From Planctomycetia bacterium (lineage in GTDB: Bacteria; Planctomycetota; Planctomycetia; Pirellulales; PALSA-1355), in NCBI GenBank assembly GCA_016200205.1, contig JACQFF010000151.1, positions 1-52,934 of the forward strand: DNA of 52,934 nt, in the 5' to 3' direction. Below the pieces are notes generated by a model. The model had not been told where the DNA came from. It made no database searches and saw only the letters and a list, made by a program, of their open reading frames with translations. Positions 8,421-17,369 of this stretch are shown one piece after another. The stretch's first letter is position 1. Each line of letters starts with the position of its first letter. A program made the position numbers and the translations under genes.

Positions 8421-8649
8421 GGTTTCAGCAGGTCGTTGAGGCGGGCGGACGGTTACAAAAACCGGCGGGAGAACACATCGGCGTGGATTCATGTATTGTA
8501 AGCCCCAACTGCGGTGAACCGCCAGATGAAAATAGACGAGATGAGAACCCGCATTCGAACATGGCCCTGTTTCGAAACTGGTTGGAACGATAGATTTTAT
8601 GGATTATCCATTTTGATTTGGCGCGTTTCGGACTTGGCAGGCGAGAAAT

Positions 8650-9294
8650 ATGACCCAATTGGCATACGATCCCGATGAAGCAGTCGCCGCGCTGCGCCAT
8701 GCCGACCGAGCGCTGGCTCGCGTGATCAAAAAGGCCGGGCCGTTTACCCACCGGCCCGAAAAAGTGCAGAGCCCATTTCAGGCCCTGTTGCGGGCCATCG
8801 TCTATCAACAGCTTTCGGGGAAGGCAGCCGCCACGATTCTGGGGCGCGTGAAGGACCTGTATCCCGCGCGCACGGGGTTCAAAGCCGAGACTATCCTGAC
8901 AACGCCTGACGAAAGGTTGCGATCCGCCGGCCTTTCGCGCGGTAAGGTTTTGTCGCTAAAGGATCTGGCGGCCAAGACGCTCGACGGCACGGTGCCCACG
9001 CTGGGGCGGCTCAAGAAAATGGAGGACCACGAGATTATTTCTCGGCTCGTTCAGGTGCGCGGCATTGGCCCATGGACTGTGGAAATGCTGTTGATATTTC
9101 GCCTGGGCCGGCCGGATGTCCTGCCGACCAGCGATTTCGGGGTCCGAAAGGGCTTCATGCTGACCTACGGCACCCAAGATCTCCCCACGCCAAAAGAGTT
9201 GCTCGCGCACGGCGAGCGCTGGCGGCCGTATCGCTCGGTGGCGAGTTGGTATCTGTGGCGAGCGGTCGACCTGTCGCGTTCGACGGCGAGTTAG
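8650..9294 (+). CDS. DNA-3-methyladenine glycosylase (AlkA-like, HhH-GPD)
   Basis: This 214-residue base-excision repair enzyme removes alkylated purines from DNA. It is the short form, lacking the extra N-terminal domain of E. coli AlkA. The helix-hairpin-helix is VRGIGPWTVEMLLIFRLGRPDVLP, followed by the catalytic Asp in TSDFGVRKGF. QSPFQALLRAIVYQQLSGKAA is the characteristic first-helix motif. The gene stands alone between two DUF1501 genes on the other strand, preceded by a comparatively AT-rich 150-base region that probably holds its promoter. Confidence 0.92.
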   Translation: MTQLAYDPDEAVAALRHADRALARVIKKAGPFTHRPEKVQSPFQALLRAIVYQQLSGKAAATILGRVKDLYPARTGFKAETILTTPDERLRSAGLSRGKVLSLKDLAAKTLDGTVPTLGRLKKMEDHEIISRLVQVRGIGPWTVEMLLIFRLGRPDVLPTSDFGVRKGFMLTYGTQDLPTPKELLAHGERWRPYRSVASWYLWRAVDLSRSTAS

Positions 9295-9320
9295 CCAGAC
9301 ACGCCGAATCGGTCGCGGCA

Positions 9321-10772
9321 TCACGCCAGCATTTTCGCCACGACGTTCCCGCCCACGTCGGTCAAGCGGAAATCGCGGCCTTGGAAGCGGTAGGTCAATT
9401 TCAAATGATCGAACCCCAGCACGTGCAGGATCGTCGCCTGCAAATCGTGGACGTGGGTGCGATCTTCGACGGCGTAGTAGCCCAATTCGTCGGTGGCCCC
9501 CATGGTCTGGCCGCCGCGGATGCCGCCGCCGGCAAGCCACATGGCGTAGCCATCCACATGGTGGTCGCGGCCGATCAGGTCGCGCGGTTCACCCATTGGC
9601 GTGCGGCCGAATTCGCCGCCCCAAATGACGAGCGTGTCGTCAAGCATCCCGCGCTGTTTGAGATCTTTCACCAGCGCGGCCGCCGGCCGATCGACTTCCT
9701 GGCACCGATCGTCGAGCGGTTGGCCGAGGTGCGTGTCGGGGTTGCCGTGATGATCCCAATCGGTGTGATAAAGCTGAACGAATCGCACGCCCCGTTCGAC
9801 CAGTCGCCGGGCCAGCAGGCAATTATTGGCGAAGGAGACCTTGCCCGGAGTGGCGCCGTATGCGTCCAGCGTTTGCTTCGTCTCGCCCGATAGATCGATC
9901 AGTTCCGGGGCGCTGGTTTGCATGCGATAGGCCATCTCGTAGGCCGCAATGCGGGTGGCGATTTCCGGATCGCCAACGGCGTCCAGCCGTTGGGAGTTGA
10001 GCTTTTGAACGGTCGAGAAGAACTCGATTTGCCGCGCGCGATCGATCCCCGGCGGGCTGGCCAGATTCAAAATTGGCTCGGGGCCTGGCAACAAGGGCAC
10101 GCCCTGGTACGCGCTCGGCAGAAATCCGTTGCCCCACAGTGGGTTGCCGCCGCGAGGGCCGCGCGGACCGGACTGCAACACCACAAAGCCGGGCAGATTG
10201 CGCGACTCGCTGCCGATTCCATACGTGAGCCACGCGCCCATGCTGGGCAATCCAAAACGGCTGGAGCCCGTATTGACGAACAGCTTGGCCGGCCCGTGGT
10301 TGAAAACGTCGGTGACCATGCTCTTCACGATGCACACGTCGTCGACAACCGTGGCCAGATGTGGCAGCAGTTCGCTCAATTCCGCTCCGCATTGACCGTG
10401 GCGAGCGAATTTGCGGCGAGTGCCCAGCAATTTCGCGTCGCCCTTGATGAAGGCGAAGCGTTTGTTCTTGGTATAGGAAGGAGGCACGACCTGGCCATCG
10501 AGCTCTTGCAGCTTCGGCTTGTAGTCGAAGAGCTCCAACTGGCTCGGCCCGCCGGCCATGAACAGGAAAATCACGCGTTTTGCGCGCGGCGCAAAATGAG
10601 GCGGCCGGGGCGCAAGGGGGTCCTGCAAGTCTGGAGCCTGAGTCGCCGCAGCGCCTTCTTCGGCCATCAGCGAGGCCAAAGCCATGGACCCCAGACCGAC
10701 CCCGCACTGGCCAAAAAAATGGCGGCGAGTGGCGTTTAGCAATTGTGCAGCGTGATTTCGCAGGCCGTGCAT
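9321..10772 (-). CDS. DUF1501 protein, Tat-exported, paired with cytochrome-like DUF1549/1553 protein
   Basis: This 483-residue protein has a Tat-like signal (ATRRHFFGQCGVGLGSMALASLM) and a full DUF1501 domain: VIFLFMAGGPSQLELFDYKP, VKSMVTDVFNHGPAKLFVNTG, QLYHTDWDHHGNPD, GGEFGRTPMGEPRDLIGRDHHVDGYAMWLAGGGIRGG. ATG at 10772 begins four bases after the stop of the upstream DUF1549/1553 gene, so the pair is almost certainly one operon. In planctomycetes this pairing is very common and is thought to serve extracytoplasmic oxidation or polysaccharide use, without biochemical proof. It is more canonical than the copy at 6981-8420, with the full DHH...DGYAMW segment. Confidence 0.9.
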   Translation of the reverse strand: MHGLRNHAAQLLNATRRHFFGQCGVGLGSMALASLMAEEGAAATQAPDLQDPLAPRPPHFAPRAKRVIFLFMAGGPSQLELFDYKPKLQELDGQVVPPSYTKNKRFAFIKGDAKLLGTRRKFARHGQCGAELSELLPHLATVVDDVCIVKSMVTDVFNHGPAKLFVNTGSSRFGLPSMGAWLTYGIGSESRNLPGFVVLQSGPRGPRGGNPLWGNGFLPSAYQGVPLLPGPEPILNLASPPGIDRARQIEFFSTVQKLNSQRLDAVGDPEIATRIAAYEMAYRMQTSAPELIDLSGETKQTLDAYGATPGKVSFANNCLLARRLVERGVRFVQLYHTDWDHHGNPDTHLGQPLDDRCQEVDRPAAALVKDLKQRGMLDDTLVIWGGEFGRTPMGEPRDLIGRDHHVDGYAMWLAGGGIRGGQTMGATDELGYYAVEDRTHVHDLQATILHVLGFDHLKLTYRFQGRDFRLTDVGGNVVAKMLA

Positions 10773-10776
10773 GTTC

Positions 10777-13700
10777 TTATTCCCGAGTAATGAACTCATC
10801 GAGGTTCAAAAGCACCCGTGCCAGCGTTGTCCAGGTTGCCGCCTGGACCGGATCGACCTGGCTGGGACGATTGGCTGGTGCCACGCTTGCCGCGTCCTGA
10901 GGCGAGGTTTCGAATCGCTTGCGCTGGGAAGCTAAAAATTCGGTCAGCCCGGCTAACTCGTTCGGCGAGGGATCACGCGCGAGGCAGCGGCGGAATGCAC
11001 TCTGGATCCGCTCGCTGTCGGTTACCCACGATCCGGCGAGCAACTGCGAGGCGAAACCCTGGGCGATTTCGAAGAACGCGCGATCGTTGGCCAACGTCAG
11101 CGCTTGCAGCGGCGTATTGGAGCGGGCGCGACGCGTGCAGGCGACGTTGGCATCGGGAGCATCGAACGTCTTGAGAAACGGATAAGGACTGGAGCGCCAA
11201 AAGTAAGTGTACATGCCACGGCGGTAGCGGTCGGCGTTCTTGTTTTCGCCCCAGAATTTCACTTGCTGCGTGAACCGATAGATTCCCTCCGGCTGGGGTG
11301 GATAAACGCCCGGCCCGCCGATTTCCCGGCTGAGAAGCCCGCTGGCCGCGAGCGCTGCGTCACGGATGGTTTCGGCTTCCAGCCGCAATCGCTGCTGGCG
11401 GCCCAGCAGCTTGTTGTATGGATCAGCCGCGGCCAGGTCACTGCGCATTCGCGAAGACTGGCGGTACGTTGCGCTGGTCACGATCAGGCGGTGCATCGCC
11501 TTTACGCTCCAGCCGCTTTCGATGAACTGGCCGGCCAGCCCGTCGAGCAATTCCGGATGCAAGGGTCGATCGCCTTGCAGGCCAAAATCATTTTCCGTCG
11601 CCACCAGACCCTGACCGAAATAGGTTTGCCAGAGGCGATTGACCGTAACCCGCGGCGTCAGCGGATTGCTCGAATCGACCAGCCAGCGGGCGAAGTCGAG
11701 CCGGTCAGCGCGCGCGGTCCTGGCCGAGATGGACGGCAGCACTTGGGGTACGTCGGGCCGAACCGGCGCGCCGGGATGCAGAAAATCGCCACGGATATGA
11801 ATATGTGTTTCTCGCGGCTCGCTTCGCTCGCGCACGACCATGGTGGTCGTGGTGGCAGCGGCGATTTGCTTTTGTCGCTGTCTTAGTTCAGCTATTTGCC
11901 TCGCCAGCGGCAGCCGCTCCGGATCGATTTTTTGATACTCGAGCTTGAGCGCCTGTTTTTGTTCTGCCGTGCGACTGTCCGGCGCTATGGCCAAGGCATC
12001 GCGAATCGCGGCCGGCAATTTCAGCACGTCACGATCCGCCTTGGTCACGGAAACGCGAAACCGGCCAATTTGGTATCGCGGCTTGTCGTATTTCTGCTCC
12101 AGCACGAAGGTAAGCTTACCACCCGCGGGAGCATTCAAATCGTCGCGCAAGAAGAAGATCGCGGTGCGTGGGGTATTGAGATCTTTGGCGGCGGCAATGT
12201 TCCAGCCGGTTGCCGGTTTGCCATCGATCGCATTTTCAACCGCCCCGTTGTCGCCGGAATAGTCGGCCCAAGCTCCAGTCAGCGCGAGAGGATCGCTGTT
12301 GGGCGACGACGGCGAGTCGGCCGCCGAAATCGAAAACTCGCTGAGCACGAAGTTGCCGTTGTCGGCCAAACCTGGGCCTTTTTTTGGCAGAGAATCGTGC
12401 GTTAAAACTTCCAAGCGGATGGCGGTAATAGGATGATTCGCGGCCGCGGCAGTGACGGTATAGACGTCATTTGCGGGAGTGTTTCCGCCGGCCAATAACG
12501 ATCGATCATCCAACTTCGAAAAGCTGACACCGGCGGCGGATTGGGCGTCGATATCAAGAACGGTCCAGTCCACCGCCAGTCGGCCGGAAAATTTGCCTTC
12601 CCATTCCGCTTGCCGTCCGCCGGAATTGGCGTCGACCTCCGCCAATCGTTTCTCCGATTGCTCGATTTCCGCCAGCAACGGCGGTAATTCTTTGGATTGC
12701 TGATCGGTCGGCACGGGGAAGGCGGGCTCATCCGCGTTATTGAACAGCGCGAAGAGCTGATAAAACTCGCGCTGCGAAATCGGGTCGTACTTGTGATCGT
12801 GACAGCGGGCGCAGCCCAGCGTCAGCCCAAGAAACGCGGCGCCGGTCGTGCTGACGCGATCCACCACGGCTTCCACGCGGAACTGCTCGGGATCGGTTCC
12901 GCCCTCTTCGTTGGTCAACGTGTTGCGGTGGAAGCCTGTGGCGATGATTTGGTCCATCCGGGCCTCCGGAAGCATATCGCCGGCGAGTTGCTCGATCGTA
13001 AACTGATCGAATGGCAAGTCGCGATTGAGCGCGCCAATGACCCAATCGCGATATTTCCAAATCGAGCGGCCGCCATCGATCGTGTAGCCGTTGGAATCGG
13101 CGTAGCGGGCCACGTCGAGCCAGTGCCGGCCCCAGCGTTCCCCGTAATGTGGCGAGCCGAGCAGCCGATCGACCATGCGCTCGTAAGCGTCGCCGCTGTT
13201 GTCCGACAGGAATTCCTCGATTTGCTGGATCGTCGGCGGCAGCCCCAGCAAGTCGAGACTTACGCGGCGCAGGAGCGTGGCCCGTTCGGCTTCGCCCGAC
13301 GGTTCAAGGCTGGCAGATTCTAACCGCGCCAAAATAAACGCGTCGATCGGATTGCGAACCCAAGCGAGATTATTGACGGGCGGCGGCTTGGGATGCGCGA
13401 GCGGCTGGAATGACCAGTGATTGCTTTTTCGGCGTGGGCCCTGTGCGGCCGATCCATCCGGCAATTTTGCGCCCCGATCAATCCATTCTTTCAAGAGTTC
13501 GATTTGGGCCGGCTGCAAAGGGGGCCCTTTGGGCGGCATTTTGGATACATCGGCGACGCCGCTGACGGCTTGAATCAACAGGCTGTCGGAGGCCTTTCCC
13601 GCGACAATGGCTGGGCCGCTATTGCCGCCTTGCAGGAGCGTGGAGCCGATGTCCAGCCGTAAGCCCGTTTCCTGCTTGTCAGGGCCATGACATTGATAGC

Positions 13701-13854
13701 AGTTGGTGGCCAGAATTGGCTGGATGTCCCGGGCAAAATCGACCGGTTCGCCGGCCGCCAAGGGCAGTGAAACAGCCCATGCGCAGGCTCCCATCAGGCA
13801 CCGAAAAGAAAGCTGCCGCGTTTGGCCTTTCGCGAATTGCCGGGTAGGAGTCAT
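10777..13854 (-). CDS. PSCyt1 / DUF1549 / DUF1553 (PSD1) cytochrome-c-like protein
   Basis: This 1025-residue exported protein has a signal peptide followed directly by the planctomycete-type cytochrome c domain PSCyt1. Its single heme motif is CYQCH (Cys52, Cys55, His56), and QPAQIELLKEWIDRGAKLPDG is typical of PSCyt1. DUF1549 follows (about 160-370: WVRNPIDAFILARLE, HYGERWGRHWLDVARYADSNGYT, GCARCHDHKYDP). A variable middle has a beta-sandwich look. DUF1553 forms the last 300 residues (NPLTPRVTVNRLWQTYFGQGLV, LGRQQRLRLEAETIRDAAL, RRARSNTPLQALTLANDRAFFE). GCARCHDHKYDP may hold a second c-type heme. It is operonic with the DUF1501 gene four bases downstream. ATG at 13854 fits the signal peptide; 13908 is possible. 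Confidence 0.92.
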   Translation of the reverse strand: MTPTRQFAKGQTRQLSFRCLMGACAWAVSLPLAAGEPVDFARDIQPILATNCYQCHGPDKQETGLRLDIGSTLLQGGNSGPAIVAGKASDSLLIQAVSGVADVSKMPPKGPPLQPAQIELLKEWIDRGAKLPDGSAAQGPRRKSNHWSFQPLAHPKPPPVNNLAWVRNPIDAFILARLESASLEPSGEAERATLLRRVSLDLLGLPPTIQQIEEFLSDNSGDAYERMVDRLLGSPHYGERWGRHWLDVARYADSNGYTIDGGRSIWKYRDWVIGALNRDLPFDQFTIEQLAGDMLPEARMDQIIATGFHRNTLTNEEGGTDPEQFRVEAVVDRVSTTGAAFLGLTLGCARCHDHKYDPISQREFYQLFALFNNADEPAFPVPTDQQSKELPPLLAEIEQSEKRLAEVDANSGGRQAEWEGKFSGRLAVDWTVLDIDAQSAAGVSFSKLDDRSLLAGGNTPANDVYTVTAAAANHPITAIRLEVLTHDSLPKKGPGLADNGNFVLSEFSISAADSPSSPNSDPLALTGAWADYSGDNGAVENAIDGKPATGWNIAAAKDLNTPRTAIFFLRDDLNAPAGGKLTFVLEQKYDKPRYQIGRFRVSVTKADRDVLKLPAAIRDALAIAPDSRTAEQKQALKLEYQKIDPERLPLARQIAELRQRQKQIAAATTTTMVVRERSEPRETHIHIRGDFLHPGAPVRPDVPQVLPSISARTARADRLDFARWLVDSSNPLTPRVTVNRLWQTYFGQGLVATENDFGLQGDRPLHPELLDGLAGQFIESGWSVKAMHRLIVTSATYRQSSRMRSDLAAADPYNKLLGRQQRLRLEAETIRDAALAASGLLSREIGGPGVYPPQPEGIYRFTQQVKFWGENKNADRYRRGMYTYFWRSSPYPFLKTFDAPDANVACTRRARSNTPLQALTLANDRAFFEIAQGFASQLLAGSWVTDSERIQSAFRRCLARDPSPNELAGLTEFLASQRKRFETSPQDAASVAPANRPSQVDPVQAATWTTLARVLLNLDEFITRE

Positions 13855-14017
13855 GCGGTTGCGCGATGGCGGGCTGTCGGTTGGCAATGCAACGCATTGT
13901 CTACCCATCTTAGACGAACGGCACCGCGATGGAAACTATTTCCTGGGTCAAACTTAAAGGCTGTAATAAAATCGGCGGTTATCCCCTGCTCTGGACTGGA
14001 TTTGTTCGATTTCCTTA

Positions 14018-14144
14018 GAACGTGTCTTCAAATTACGCGACCGGGAGCGAGGCTCCCGCCGAGCCTCAGCGTCCGGTGTAAAACTGGCTCAGCGGGAGCT
14101 TCGCTCCCAAATCCCATCGTTTGGAGCATGTTGAAGACACGTTC
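14018..14144. mobile_element. MITE-like palindromic element 1, inserted in a stop codon
   Basis: This 127-base element has perfect 14-base terminal inverted repeats (gaacgtgtcttcaa at 14018-14031, its complement at 14131-14144) and TTA directly repeated at both sides (14015-14017, 14145-14147). Inside is a second, nearly perfect inverted repeat starting gggagcgaggctcccgcc and returning as ggctcagcgggagcttcgct. There is no coding capacity. The structure fits a non-autonomous element moved by a transposase elsewhere. The right TTA is the TAA stop of the minus-strand DgoK gene, so removing one copy leaves that gene intact. Confidence 0.7.
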
Positions 14145-15161
14145 TTAGTGCCCATTGCCCGGGGAAGCCGAAAAACCAAGGTGCGCTAACAGCACTTGTT
14201 GCCCCAGGGCCGACAATCGCTCAACATCCGACGGGGGAATCGACGTGAGACGCTCGCGTAATCCCAAGGTTTCGAAAGCCAAACAGTATGGCGATTGAAG
14301 CGCTCCGGCGGCCCCCAACAGAATCGGCCGGTCGCTCCATTCGGCTTGCAATAAATAGGCCAGTTCCGATCCAATCAGCACGCCGCTGAGAAAGGCTCGA
14401 TTGGTGTCAGCCGGCAGCCCCCAGAGCACCTGGCGCGTACGCACCCGAAACAGTGCGGCTGAGAGCGGAAGATCGCGGGCCTGGCCGACCCTCGCTCGAA
14501 ACGCCTCCCGCGACTTGCCTTCGAGGACTTCTGATGTGGGTTCATTTGGATCAATCGAGTGCCGCAGAATACTGTGCTGCGAAAGCACTTCGAAAAGTTC
14601 GCCGGTCATGAAGGTTTGAAATCCGACGACGCGGCCGGCTGCTACTTGCAAATGTTTCGCATGCGTGCCGGGCAGAACCAGGATGGATCGATCGGTAAAA
14701 GGCTTTGCGACGGGTAACCGAAAGACTCCGAGGGCCTGAGTTTCCTCGCCGCGCATTACATCGGACTCGGTGCGGGCCCCGGAAATGAGCACGACTCGCT
14801 GCCGATCCATGCCGGCGGGTTTTAGTTCCTGCCAGACCAGGTCCGCGCCGTGCAGGCTGAATGGAACGGGCGCGTAGGGCAATTCCCGCCAGCCGATGGA
14901 AGAGCTGGCCATTCCGGAAATAAGCACCGGCGCTGCCGCAAGGGGCTCCCCGATCGCGGCCTGCAATTGTTTGAGCCCCCTTGATAGCACCCCCTGAAAC
15001 AGGTCGCTCCGAGCGTACGAGCCTCGCAAAGCCGCCAGGCGGGCAACGCCGTCTTCGGTTCGGAATTCGGCGACGATTTCCATCCCGCCGAGGCGGACCG
15101 CGCGGGCCCGAAAATTGCTGGTGCCCCAATCGCAATTGATAAAAAACTCATTCATGCGCAT
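14145..15161 (-). CDS. dgoK: 2-dehydro-3-deoxygalactonokinase (DgoK family)
   Basis: This 338-residue sugar-acid kinase converts 2-keto-3-deoxygalactonate to its 6-phosphate in the De Ley-Doudoroff pathway of galactonate breakdown. Family marks are the N-terminal NCDWGTSNFRARAV phosphate loop, LISGMASSSIGWRELPY, SGARTESDVMRGEETQALG, LVLPGTHAKHLQV and FMTGELFEVLSQHSIL. The length is normal for the family. The first in-frame ATG is at 15161, with another two codons later. No aldolase, dehydratase or transporter gene is adjacent; an MFS carrier and a broken enolase-superfamily gene lie 24 kb away. Its stop codon coincides with the edge of a MITE-like element. Confidence 0.85.
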   Translation of the reverse strand: MRMNEFFINCDWGTSNFRARAVRLGGMEIVAEFRTEDGVARLAALRGSYARSDLFQGVLSRGLKQLQAAIGEPLAAAPVLISGMASSSIGWRELPYAPVPFSLHGADLVWQELKPAGMDRQRVVLISGARTESDVMRGEETQALGVFRLPVAKPFTDRSILVLPGTHAKHLQVAAGRVVGFQTFMTGELFEVLSQHSILRHSIDPNEPTSEVLEGKSREAFRARVGQARDLPLSAALFRVRTRQVLWGLPADTNRAFLSGVLIGSELAYLLQAEWSDRPILLGAAGALQSPYCLAFETLGLRERLTSIPPSDVERLSALGQQVLLAHLGFSASPGNGH

Positions 15162-15352
15162 GGAGTTGCGCCTCGATTGGGAATCGGGATTCGGTTTTGC
15201 CTCGCCTAATTTCCCTGGTTCTCCCCGTTCGATCTCGGTAAGGACCGTTTTACGGGAAATCGGGTCGGATGAGCGAAACTTTATGCGACGCTCGGGGTAT
15301 CAATAAACAGGCCAGAGGAGTGCGATCGGATTCTACACCAGCATCGACAACT

Positions 15353-15970
15353 ATGTCCAAGTCGAGGGCGATGGCTATGGGCACGATAAATCGACCGGGT
15401 CGCGGCGGAGTTACGCTGGTCGAATTGCTTGTCGTTATCGCGATCATTGGCGTATTGGCCGGTTTGCTCCTGCCGGCCGTTCAATATGTTCGCAATTCAG
15501 CGCGGCGGACGCAGTGCTTGTCCCAAATGCGCCAGATCGCCATTGCCATGGACAGCTATATGGATAGCCGCGGGTCGCGCGCGACCTATCCGTTCGCTGC
15601 CCAATTACCCAGTTTCACACCGAAACGTCCGACCATCGCAAAAGTGTTGGAGACGTTCATGGAGACCAATAATTTGGTCTACAATTGCCCGAGCGACGTC
15701 TTTTACTCGTCCTTGGATGCCGATGGCAACAAGGTTCTGGACTATTCGACTTCGTTTTGGCAAAAAGAGGGACTCAGCTATGAGTATGCCAGTGGAACGT
15801 TGGCAATCAAAACACGGCCTCAAGTGTATGGCACCAAGGACAGAATGACGAACATCAAGAAGAGCGCCACGATTGTACTGGCGAACGATTTTGAGTCGTT
15901 TCACGGTCCGGCCGGGGACCCCGGGTCGCGTAATTTCGTGTTTTTGGACGGACATGCCGATTCCCCCTAA
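15353..15970 (+). CDS. Short prepilin-like protein (type II pseudopilin / DUF1559 relative)
   Basis: This 205-residue protein has a prepilin signal: leader with RPGRGG, cleavage after Gly19, then [24 protein letters not shown] with Glu at +5. [21 protein letters not shown] matches the start of DUF1559 and GspG-like proteins, and [10 protein letters not shown] near the end is the usual closing motif. It lacks most of the DUF1559 middle, so it belongs to the short group. The following gene begins 27 bases downstream on the same strand. ATGs at 15371 and 15377 are alternative starts and do not change the mature protein. Confidence 0.82.
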   Translation: MSKSRAMAMGTINRPGRGGVTLVELLVVIAIIGVLAGLLLPAVQYVRNSARRTQCLSQMRQIAIAMDSYMDSRGSRATYPFAAQLPSFTPKRPTIAKVLETFMETNNLVYNCPSDVFYSSLDADGNKVLDYSTSFWQKEGLSYEYASGTLAIKTRPQVYGTKDRMTNIKKSATIVLANDFESFHGPAGDPGSRNFVFLDGHADSP

Positions 15971-15997
15971 TTCAAACCAAATGCGAGTGCCAAGGCC

Positions 15998-16576
15998 ATG
16001 AACGAAAAGCGATGGGTATTGTTGGCGTTGACTCTGCTGTTAACAACGACGGCGGCTTGGGCCTGGTTGCGCACCGATCCACAGTTGGCGAAGGTCCAAG
16101 CGTTGCGCGCTCAAATTGACGCCGAAGATCTTCCCAGGGAAAAACGGCGGGAACTTTTTGGACAGATGCGCGAGGAGATGGAAAAGCTCTCTCCCGAGGT
16201 GCGAAAATCGCTGTTCGCCGATCGACGAAAGGAATGGCAAAAGCGGCAGCAACAACAAATGCGTGAATTCTTTGCCCTGCCGAAGGATCAGCAGATTGCA
16301 ATGCTCGATAAACAAATCGATCGCCGCGGACGCGGATGGGGCCGTGGCGGGCCAAATGGCGGTCCGCCAGGGGGCGGCGGACCAAGCGCTAATGCGCAAG
16401 GTCAGGGCGGCCCAGGAGGATTTGGCGGACCAGGCGGCGGCCCGCGCGGTGGTAGCGGCCTCGATTCCATGCAACGCCGCAAAGACTACCTCGACAACAC
16501 GACGCCGGAATTTCGCGCCCAAATGACCGAATATCGCCGAATGATGCAGCAGCGTAGAACGCAACGCGGCGTCTGA
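15998..16576 (+). CDS. Exported charged coiled-coil protein with glycine-rich segment
   Basis: This 192-residue protein has an N-terminal hydrophobic helix that acts as a signal peptide or anchor (WVLLALTLLLTTTAAWAWL). A strongly charged helical region (about 30-108) is rich in Arg, Glu, Lys and Gln, including RRKEWQKRQQQQMREFF. A Gly/Pro-rich disordered segment (about 110-155) follows, then a short charged helix rich in Arg and Gln at the end. I do not recognise a family; similar proteins with a helix, glycine spacer and basic tail occur in planctomycete envelopes. It is probably co-transcribed with the pilin-like gene 27 bases upstream. A structural role is an inference from composition. 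Confidence 0.7.
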   Translation: MNEKRWVLLALTLLLTTTAAWAWLRTDPQLAKVQALRAQIDAEDLPREKRRELFGQMREEMEKLSPEVRKSLFADRRKEWQKRQQQQMREFFALPKDQQIAMLDKQIDRRGRGWGRGGPNGGPPGGGGPSANAQGQGGPGGFGGPGGGPRGGSGLDSMQRRKDYLDNTTPEFRAQMTEYRRMMQQRRTQRGV

Positions 16577-16841
16577 TCGCTAGCTGACGGGTCAGAATTT
16601 GTTTTCGCGAATCTGTTCTTCGCGCCAGTGTTAGCGCCGTGCCGGCTTTCTTGGATGCGCAAGTGCTTTGGCCAAACCGCCCCGTCCGATGCCCGCTGCG
16701 GTGATTCTCGCGAGGCCTTGTGGTGCGATTGACTCCTGGGGCGATGAAAACTACACTCCGCCCCGCTTGAACCTTGGGCGACATTCTCGCCGTGCCGGTT
16801 CGGGTCGCCTTACTGAAACGCAGGTCACCGGAGAACCCATC

Positions 16842-17060
16842 ATGAAAGCTTTGGTTTTTCTCGCAGCGCTGGCGATCGTTGGCCTGGTCGTAACCGGTGC
16901 GATTCACTTGCAGAAGAGCGACGACCATACCCTTTCGATTCAGGTCGATAAGGACCGCGTCGAGCAAGACGCCGAAGAGGTTGTCAGCGAAGGTAAGGCC
17001 TTGTTCCACAAGGCCGAGGCTGAGTTCGAGTCTGGCACACAAAGTCCCAGCCGCAACTGA
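16842..17060 (+). CDS. Small single-helix membrane protein
   Basis: This 72-residue protein has one N-terminal transmembrane or signal helix (ALVFLAALAIVGLVVTGAIHL) and a short acidic, helical tail (KDRVEQDAEEVVSEGKALFHKAEAEFESG). A GGAG lies about eight bases before the ATG, which supports translation. No family recognised. Small anchored proteins of this kind are common in planctomycetes. It stands alone, 265 bases after the glycine-rich gene. Confidence 0.65.
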   Translation: MKALVFLAALAIVGLVVTGAIHLQKSDDHTLSIQVDKDRVEQDAEEVVSEGKALFHKAEAEFESGTQSPSRN

Positions 17061-17369
17061 GTTGCACGGCCAATTGCGCATTCTATTGCGCCAGGTTTGG
17101 CGGGCGCTGGCCTTTCTTGCTGAGGACACTCGCACCCGTTGGGCTCATTCTGCGCCCCTCGTTCGATCCGCGGCGAATGTGTTCGGAAAGCGCGTTTGGG
17201 GCCACGGAACGCCGGGCAGGGGGAAGAGCTAGTCTTCATCCAGGCCAGGCAGTATTCTACTGCCTAGGGGGTGCCGCTGCGTCGGCATCCGGAAGGATCG
17301 CGCGCGAAGTCAAGAGCACGGGTGATTCGCCAATCGTCTCAGGCTTCCGTTGAGCACGGGGGTGGCCCG
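17061..17369. other. Intergenic region with a small hairpin
   Basis: There is no convincing gene in these 309 bases. An 8-bp inverted repeat, aggcagta at 17247-17254 and tactgcct at 17258-17265 with a three-base loop, lies about 100 bases before the dockerin/PqaA gene. It may be a terminator for upstream transcription or a leader structure. No T-run follows it, so a terminator role is doubtful. Confidence 0.35.

Noticed and set aside
14018-14144. Element read only as a bidirectional terminator
   Set aside because: Exact terminal repeats with flanking TTA duplication fit transposition better, although it could also terminate transcription.
16310-16460. Glycine-codon-rich stretch as a CRISPR or tandem DNA repeat
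   Set aside because: The unit is only irregular GGN codons within an open frame; there are no spaced identical repeats.
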